This document shows, one piece after another, positions 16,134 to 20,567 of a stretch of DNA of 20,567 bases. Origin of the DNA: an uncultured Acetobacter sp. Its GTDB lineage: Bacteria > Pseudomonadota > Alphaproteobacteria > Acetobacterales > Acetobacteraceae. The stretch covers positions 1 through 20,567 of the forward strand of contig NZ_CALLXM010000203.1 of NCBI RefSeq assembly GCF_937875265.1. Reading direction: 5' to 3'. The notes below the pieces were generated by a model that ran no database searches, was not told where the DNA came from, and was given only the letters and a program-made list of their open reading frames with translations. Numbering within the stretch: the first letter of the stretch is position 1; each line of letters starts with the position of its first letter. Made by a program: the position numbers and the translations under genes.

Positions 16134-17095
16134 TGACCGAGGCACAGCGCGCCCCATGGCCTGCTATTGAACCCTACGCGGACGGATATCTTGATACCGG
16201 GGAAGGGCACGAAATTTACTGGGAAGAATGCGGAAACCCGCATGGTATTCCCGTGGTGTTCCTGCATGGCGGACCCGGCGGCGGGTGCTCCCCCGCGCAA
16301 CGCCGTCTGTTTGACCCAACACGCTATCGTATTGTGCTGTTTGACCAGCGTGGATGTGGTCGTTCCAGGCCGCATGCCTCTCTGGAGAACAACACCACGT
16401 GGCATCTGGTCGCGGATATTGAACGCCTGCGTGTTTTCTTTGGTATTGATAAATGGGCCGTATTTGGCGGCTCCTGGGGCTCCACGCTGGCACTGGCCTA
16501 TGCCCAGACGCACCCGACCCGTGTAACGGCGCTTATGCTGCGCGGCATCTTCACGCTGCGGAAAGCTGAACTGCTCTGGTATTATCAGGATGGGGCTTCC
16601 TGGCTGTTCCCGGATAAGTGGGAGGATTTTCAGGCCCCCATTCCGCAGGCAGAGCGCGGAGACATGATGGCGGCGTATCGCAAGCGACTGGTCTCTGATG
16701 ATGTTGCCGTCCGGCAGGAGGCCGCTCTGGCATGGAGCCTGTGGGAAGGTCGCACACTGACCTTGCTGCCTGCGCCGGACATTGAAACCCAGCACGAGGA
16801 CGCAGACTACGCCTTGGCTTTTTCAAGAATTGAAAACCATTACTTCGTGCACGGTGGCTGGCTGGAAGAAGGCCAGTTGATTCGTGATGTTGAGCGTATC
16901 CGGCATATTCCAACCGTCATCGCCCAAGGCCGCTATGACATGGCAACGCCTGTGCGCACAGCATGGGATTTGCATAAAGCCTGGCCTGAAGCCGACTTCA
17001 AACTGATCAACGCCGCAGGCCATGCGTTGTTTGAACCCGGTATTCTCAGCGCGCTGCTGGATGCCACAGACCGCTTTGCGCGGGAATTAGGCTGA
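16133..17095 (+). CDS. pip: proline iminopeptidase
   Basis: A 320-residue alpha/beta hydrolase of peptidase family S33 that removes N-terminal proline from peptides. The oxyanion region HGGPGGGCSP (45-54), the DQRGCGRS strand (71-78), the nucleophile Ser114 in GGSWGSTLAL, Asp269 in GRYDMATP and His297 in AAGHALFEPG complete the triad. Length and the GxSWGSTLALAYAQ block are characteristic of cytoplasmic Pip. The ATG at 16133 is chosen because it gives the usual N terminus and overlaps the xerC stop; an upstream start at 16070 would only add xerC-overlapping residues. AAGGA lies about 11 nt before it. Confidence 0.95.
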   Translation: MTEAQRAPWPAIEPYADGYLDTGEGHEIYWEECGNPHGIPVVFLHGGPGGGCSPAQRRLFDPTRYRIVLFDQRGCGRSRPHASLENNTTWHLVADIERLRVFFGIDKWAVFGGSWGSTLALAYAQTHPTRVTALMLRGIFTLRKAELLWYYQDGASWLFPDKWEDFQAPIPQAERGDMMAAYRKRLVSDDVAVRQEAALAWSLWEGRTLTLLPAPDIETQHEDADYALAFSRIENHYFVHGGWLEEGQLIRDVERIRHIPTVIAQGRYDMATPVRTAWDLHKAWPEADFKLINAAGHALFEPGILSALLDATDRFARELG

Positions 17096-17099
17096 CATT

Positions 17100-18050
17100 A
17101 TGCGCATATGGGCAATCCGAACGGTTCTTCTGACGGTGCTTTGTGTGGCTGCCAAACCTGTGCTGGTGGCGCAGGCAGAAGGCAGCGCATCAGGGGTTTG
17201 CCATCATGAACGGATTGCCCGTGTGCCTTTGCATGACACTCTGGGCTTTCTAAACGTCCCCGTTAAAATCAACAAAAATGCGGCCAGTATGATTGTGGAT
17301 ACCGGGTCGGAAGGCAGCCTGCTTTCCCCCGATGCTGCCGAGCGTTTTGAAGTCCTCCTGGACCCATCCGTTCATACTGTTATGCAGGGCACGGGCGGAG
17401 TTGGGCGCATGGTGCCGAATGTTGTTGTGCGTTCACTCACACTCGGCGGACTGGAAACAGGCCCGGTTTCCATGCCGATGGGGGATTTACCGGGTAAACC
17501 GATCACGCAGCCACCAGTTGAAGGCTTGGTCGGAGGGGATTTGCTCTCGCACTATGATGTTGAGTTCAATGTCGCGGAGGGCTGGCTGACATTCTGGGCT
17601 GTTAAAAATGGCTCTGCGGCCTGTGCCGGACCAGCGGACTGGCATGTGATTTATCGCGCAGTGCCGCTTCAGTCTGCTGGGCGGCGCGTCATTGTTCAGG
17701 TTTTGCTGGATGGGATGCCGCTGCGCGCTCTGGTGGATAGCGGTGCACGGTCGCGTATTGTGTCAGACAAGGCTGTTGAAAAACTAGGCGTGACGGCCCG
17801 CACGCTTGCGGCTGATCCGGGGGGGCTGACCAGCGGTGTAGACGGGCATCAGCAAGTCTATCACTGGCATCGGTTCCATACGTTCCAGATCGGGCAGGAA
17901 CAGGAAAAAGCCCCGGTTCTGACCGTGGCACCCATTCATGATTCTGTAGATATGCTGCTGGGGTCAGACTGGTTTGCCGCGCATCGTGTCTGGATTTCGT
18001 ATCAGACTGGCATGCTGTATGTGATGCCTGCGTTGAAGCGGCGGAATTAA
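17100..18050 (+). CDS. exported protein with two retropepsin-like aspartic protease domains
   Basis: A 316-residue protein that starts 4 bp after pip and closes the operon. A signal peptide is likely (residues 1-26, cleavage near AQA-E). Two similar units follow. The first has the active-site motif MIVDTGSEGSLLS with Asp67 and ends in GLVGGDLLSHYDVEF (142-156); the second has ALVDSGARSRIVS with Asp213 and ends in MLLGSDWFAAHRVWI. Both fit the bacterial retropepsin-like (gag-asp/aspartyl protease) pattern, in which one Asp per unit is needed and two units form one active site. The tandem layout suggests a single-chain pseudodimer in the periplasm. Substrate unknown. Confidence 0.82.
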   Translation: MRIWAIRTVLLTVLCVAAKPVLVAQAEGSASGVCHHERIARVPLHDTLGFLNVPVKINKNAASMIVDTGSEGSLLSPDAAERFEVLLDPSVHTVMQGTGGVGRMVPNVVVRSLTLGGLETGPVSMPMGDLPGKPITQPPVEGLVGGDLLSHYDVEFNVAEGWLTFWAVKNGSAACAGPADWHVIYRAVPLQSAGRRVIVQVLLDGMPLRALVDSGARSRIVSDKAVEKLGVTARTLAADPGGLTSGVDGHQQVYHWHRFHTFQIGQEQEKAPVLTVAPIHDSVDMLLGSDWFAAHRVWISYQTGMLYVMPALKRRN

Positions 18051-18100
18051 AGGTAGAGCAGCCAAGGAGCTGTTTGGCTTACTGCGTAGAAAACTATTGT

Positions 18101-18133
18101 GAAAGAAACCGGAGCGCCACAAGGACGCTCCGG
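18101..18133 (-). terminator. intrinsic terminator of the PsiF-like gene
   Basis: On the minus strand CCGGAGCG (18126-18133) pairs with CGCTCCGG (18109-18116) over a 9-nt loop and is followed by TTTCTTTC. It starts 8 bp after the stop codon of the gene. It may also help to stop plus-strand transcripts from the protease gene. Confidence 0.75.
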
Positions 18134-18140
18134 ATTAGTA

Positions 18141-18656
18141 TCAGCCAGCTTTCAGGTGGGTGTTGCACTGGCTGTAATAGCCACCACCCTTCTGGATCCA
18201 CTTCAGGCTGCCATTCCCGTTACTGGTTTTGTTGGTGTTGTACTGGTCAAGGCAGGTTTTCATACGGCCTTTACCGGCGCTCAGCTTGGCATATTGCGGT
18301 GCAATTGCACTCGGAAAAACAACGCCAGCTGTTGTCACAGCGGCTGCGGCCGGAGCAGCTGTGGTGGTGGCGGTTGGGGCTGTGGCCGGAGTGGCCGGTG
18401 TTGTTGCGGCTTCCTTCGGTGCTTCAGCCGGGGTTGCTGCTGCCGGAGCAGTTGTGGTGGCTGGCGCTGCGGCGGCGTCACATTTGGCAACTTTGAACTG
18501 CTTGTAGCTCTGGCCATCCAGTGTGCCTGCGGTACGGGCAGCAGCAAAGCTGGCATGGCATTCTTTTGCACTCAGTGCATGAGCAGTCGGAGCGGAAAGG
18601 GCGGTGGCACAGCTCAGGGCCAGTGCTGCAAGCGCAAAGCGAGCGGAAGATGTCAT
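18141..18656 (-). CDS. small secreted PsiF-like protein with two cysteine-pair modules
   Basis: A 171-residue exported protein. The ATG at 18656 is chosen for the GAGG 9 nt upstream and because it begins a signal peptide (cleavage near AHA-LSA, residue 27). The first module (about 28-60) has ECHASFAAARTAGTLDG and Cys33 and Cys59, resembling the PsiF repeat. A linker of about 55 residues (60-115) is almost only Ala, Thr and Pro. The second module (about 118-171) has MKTCLDQYNTNK, GSLKWIQKGGGYYSQC, with Cys135 and Cys164. PsiF in E. coli is induced by phosphate starvation; its function is unknown. Own promoter region and terminator; no operon partners. Confidence 0.75.
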   Translation of the reverse strand: MTSSARFALAALALSCATALSAPTAHALSAKECHASFAAARTAGTLDGQSYKQFKVAKCDAAAAPATTTAPAAATPAEAPKEAATTPATPATAPTATTTAAPAAAAVTTAGVVFPSAIAPQYAKLSAGKGRMKTCLDQYNTNKTSNGNGSLKWIQKGGGYYSQCNTHLKAG

Positions 18657-18727
18657 AAGGAAAAACCTCATCCAAATACCAGGGCTGGAAGATGCGGCAC
18701 CATGCCGAAAGGCCCTGACTGTTACTG

Positions 18728-18741
18728 TCATCATATGATGA
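18728..18741. repeat. 14-bp perfect palindrome upstream of the PsiF-like gene
   Basis: TCATCATATGATGA is its own reverse complement. It is about 72 bp before the start codon and contains TATGAT on the minus strand, a possible -10 box without a good -35. It may be an operator. Confidence 0.4.
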
Positions 18742-18842
18742 ATAAATGTGTTTGGAAAAGGGTTATCGCGGCGCAGGTTTATTTGCTTCGTTGCCTGACA
18801 GGCGAGGTGACACTTCCCTCTTTGCTATCTGACGAGAGATTT

Positions 18843-18884
18843 TTTTGTATCGTTTGTCGGGATGGGGGCGCTAACGATACAAAA
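18843..18884. repeat. 12-bp perfect inverted repeat in the PsiF-like/amtB gap
   Basis: TTTTGTATCGTT (18843-18854) and AACGATACAAAA (18873-18884) are exact complements separated by 18 nt. No T run follows the stem on either strand, so it is not a usual terminator. It lies in the 262-bp gap upstream of the PsiF-like gene, in which I see no gene. Confidence 0.7.
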
Positions 18885-18918
18885 TGCTACCCGAAAGCAA
18901 GGACCGTGAAAATCCCAT

Positions 18919-18953
18919 AAAAAAACCCCTTCCTGCACGGCGGCAGAAAGGGG
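18919..18953 (-). terminator. intrinsic terminator of amtB
   Basis: On the minus strand CCCCTTTCTGC (18943-18953) pairs with GCAGGAAGGGG (18926-18936) with one mismatch and a 6-nt loop, followed by seven T (18925-18919). It begins 34 bp after the amtB stop. Confidence 0.88.
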
Positions 18954-18986
18954 CTGAAACAGACGCAAAAAGAAGCCGGAGAAGCG

Positions 18987-20345
18987 TTAGTTGATCCGCT
19001 CCCCGTGCAGGGACATATCCAGCCCTTCAAGTTCTTCATCTGCGGTTACGCGCAGACCCATGGTCAGATCAATGGCCTTCAGAAGGATGAAGGAGACAAT
19101 GCCACACCAGAGAATGGTAACGATAACCGCTTCCCCCTGAACCATAAACTGGTGCAGAGAACCCGTAATGCCGGAAGGGTTCGCATCGGTTGCAGAAAGC
19201 GGGCCATAGGCAAACAGGCCTGTCAGCAACGCCCCCACAATTCCGCCTACGCCATGCACACCAAAGGCATCCAGACTGTCATCATAGCCCATCATGTGCT
19301 TCAGCGACGTCGCACTCCAGTAGCACACGACACCGGTAATCAGGCCGATAATCAGCGCACTGCCCGGCAGTACAAAACCCGCAGCCGGGGTAATGGCGAC
19401 CAGACCACCGACGGCCCCGGAAATGACGCCAAGCACAGTCGGCTTTCCGCTGCGCATCCATTCAAGCAGCATCCAGGCAACACCGGCACCAGCAGCTGCA
19501 ATCTGCGTGGCAGCCATGGCCATACCTGCGCGACCATTGGCACCAGCGGCTGAACCAGCATTAAAGCCGAACCAGCCCACCCAGAGCAGAGATGCGCCGA
19601 TAATCGCGTAAGTCAGGTTAAAGGGGGACATATCATCCTGCCCAAAGCCTTTCCGTCGGCCAAGCACCAGAGCGCAGATAAGCCCGGCAATACCGGCATT
19701 GATATGCACAACCGTGCCGCCGGCAAAATCTGCTGTACCTAGTCCGGCCAGCCAGCCGACCGGGCTCCAGACCCAGTGGGCGATAGGCGCATACACCAGC
19801 AAGGACCATAAAACGGAGAAGATGCACATGGCGCTGAACTTCATGCGCTCAGCATAAGCACCGGAAATGAGGGCCGGGGTGATAATGGCGAATGTCATCT
19901 GGAACATCATGAAGATGCTCTCAGGGATCGTCATCACCGTAGCATTGGGAGAATCCGCGCCAAGCGTGAAGGCGATATCAGACCCGTTATGGATATGCGC
20001 ACCAATTCCGCTCAGAAACATGCGGGACAGCCCGCCAATCCAGGGCGTTCCGGTTGTAAACGCCAGAGAATACCCTGCGACCATCCAGACAATGGACATG
20101 ATGCAGCACAGGGCGAAGGACTGCATCAGCGTTGCCAGCACATTCTTCTTGCGCACCATGCCCGCATAAAAGAGCGCCAGACCCGGGATGGTCATCATGA
20201 GCACAAAAGCTGTGCTCACCAGCATCCACGCGGTGTCACCGGTATCAATGGCCGGGGCGGCATCGGCAGCATACGCCACAGCACCATCCAAACACATAAA
20301 GCCACCGGCTACGATAGGTAACGCTATAAAAAACCGTAAGCTCAT
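18987..20345 (-). CDS. amtB: ammonium transporter AmtB
   Basis: A 452-residue inner membrane ammonium channel with a cleavable signal peptide (about 1-26, AYA-A) and eleven expected membrane helices. Characteristic blocks are TAWMLVSTAFVLMMTIPGLA (38-57), FYAGMVRKKN, the SGAYAERMKF segment (161-170), AHWVWSP with the first pore His190, DFAGGTVVHINAG with Asp206, and DAFGVHGVGGIVG with the second pore His364. Length fits the AmtB family. AAGGGA lies 8 nt before the ATG. A glnK gene often precedes amtB, but the 222 bp of upstream sequence hold no coding frame, so none is immediately adjacent. Upstream dyads and an NtrC-like site suggest nitrogen control. Confidence 0.97.
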   Translation of the reverse strand: MSLRFFIALPIVAGGFMCLDGAVAYAADAAPAIDTGDTAWMLVSTAFVLMMTIPGLALFYAGMVRKKNVLATLMQSFALCCIMSIVWMVAGYSLAFTTGTPWIGGLSRMFLSGIGAHIHNGSDIAFTLGADSPNATVMTIPESIFMMFQMTFAIITPALISGAYAERMKFSAMCIFSVLWSLLVYAPIAHWVWSPVGWLAGLGTADFAGGTVVHINAGIAGLICALVLGRRKGFGQDDMSPFNLTYAIIGASLLWVGWFGFNAGSAAGANGRAGMAMAATQIAAAGAGVAWMLLEWMRSGKPTVLGVISGAVGGLVAITPAAGFVLPGSALIIGLITGVVCYWSATSLKHMMGYDDSLDAFGVHGVGGIVGALLTGLFAYGPLSATDANPSGITGSLHQFMVQGEAVIVTILWCGIVSFILLKAIDLTMGLRVTADEELEGLDMSLHGERIN

Positions 20346-20413
20346 AGTTCGTATCCCTTTGAAAGTAAGGTGTTCGGGATCTTTGCAAGAAAGATTTAAG
20401 ATATAAAAATACT

Positions 20414-20452
20414 GATAATCACTATTGTAGCAATAGCGGAATGATTATTCCG
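20414..20452. repeat. cluster of abutting and overlapping dyads in the amtB upstream region
   Basis: CTATTG-TAG-CAATAG (20422-20436) is immediately followed by CGGAAT-GATT-ATTCCG (20437-20452). A third pair, ATAATCA (20415-20421) and TGATTAT (20442-20448), encloses the first and competes with the second. On the minus strand the first dyad contains TACAAT, a possible -10 box. Confidence 0.5.
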
Positions 20453-20507
20453 AAGTAATATTGAGCGATATAAAAAATCATTGGTTGGTATCGTGGCTTC
20501 CTGATTT

Positions 20508-20532
20508 CTGGCACCACGAATGGTGATGCCAG
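20508..20532. promoter_or_regulatory. NtrC-like dyad upstream of amtB
   Basis: CTGGCACCAC (20508-20517) and GTGATGCCAG (20523-20532) are 10-bp arms with one mismatch. The core CACCA-CGAA-TGGTG (20512-20525) is symmetric and matches 11 of 14 defined bases of the enterobacterial NtrC site TGCACCA-N4-TGGTGCA. It stands about 165 bp before the amtB start. No convincing sigma-54 promoter was found between them. Confidence 0.42.
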
Positions 20533-20567
20533 TCGTAAAAGTGTGAACTGCCTGGGATTTGTGGATG

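Noticed and set aside
16106..16795. Minus-strand frame of 229 codons over pip
   Set aside because: Opposite a gene with full family motifs; composition is that of a GC-rich shadow frame.
18049..18080. Terminator after the aspartic protease gene (AGCCAA/TTGGCT, 18060-18079)
   Set aside because: Short stem and no T tract; the hairpin at 18109-18133 is the stronger candidate in this gap.
18099..18920. Plus-strand frame of 273 codons rich in Cys, Gly and Ser across the PsiF-like gene and its upstream gap
   Set aside because: It is the antisense of the Ala/Thr/Pro linker and runs through the palindrome and inverted repeat; no signal peptide, no ribosome binding site and no family pattern.
20346..20500. 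Sigma-54 promoter for amtB
   Set aside because: No GG-N10-GC pair with the usual flanking bases was found on the minus strand; TGGCAT-N5-TTCG inside the NtrC-like dyad has CG in place of GC.
1..20567. CRISPR arrays, tRNA or rRNA genes, insertion sequences
   Set aside because: None seen: no regularly spaced repeats, no tRNA-like cloverleaf noticed in the gaps, no transposase.

Overview
The window reads as chromosomal DNA of an acetic acid bacterium (Alphaproteobacteria, Acetobacteraceae, probably Acetobacter or a close relative). This is judged from the style of the proteins (an OprB sugar porin, an Acetobacteraceae-like PsiF-type secreted protein, a YajC that starts with a short IPAAYAQ-type N terminus), a GC-rich base composition, and a SAM-II riboswitch ahead of metZ, a riboswitch class typical of Alphaproteobacteria. 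No database search was possible, so genus is inference. I see no tRNA, rRNA, CRISPR, insertion sequence, prophage or attachment site. It is mostly a housekeeping region, dense in genes and with short gaps.

Layout. (1) 1-5078: the 3' part of an SbcC/YhaN-like coiled-coil ATPase runs tail-to-tail into an OprB porin gene, overlapping it by 8 bp. Divergent from oprB lies moaB, overlapped by a DJ-1/PfpI gene, then a secreted protein with two POTRA repeats but no barrel. (2) 5172-7935, minus strand: metZ with its own promoter, SAM-II riboswitch and terminator, then apaG and folE. (3) 7991-11660, minus strand: a DUF815 AAA ATPase, a DUF2721 membrane protein, a Rieske non-heme iron oxygenase, and a GNAT-NUDIX fusion whose start overlaps the Rieske stop by 8 bp. 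(4) 11727-12702: yajC with a good promoter and a strong bidirectional terminator shared with a small membrane protein gene that lies downstream of priA. (5) 12769-15030 minus: priA. Divergent from it at 15153-18050 is a tight plus-strand operon: a xerC-type recombinase, proline iminopeptidase, and a secreted protein with two retropepsin-like domains. (6) 18101-20567, minus strand: a small secreted PsiF-like protein and the ammonium transporter amtB, each with its own terminator. The region upstream of amtB is rich in dyad symmetry, including an NtrC-like site.

How the genes work together. Most neighbours belong to unrelated housekeeping tasks: replication restart (priA), recombination (xerC), methionine synthesis (metZ under SAM control), pterin and molybdenum cofactor synthesis (folE, moaB), protein export (yajC), nucleotide-pool repair (NUDIX part), and nitrogen and sugar uptake (amtB, oprB). 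I found no convincing new defence or mobile system. The points most worth following are the metZ leader (a SAM-II aptamer far from its start codon with no clear Shine-Dalgarno), the dyads upstream of amtB, an unexplained 12-bp perfect inverted repeat at 18843-18884, the barrel-less POTRA protein, the tandem aspartic protease, and the Rieske plus GNAT-NUDIX pair.
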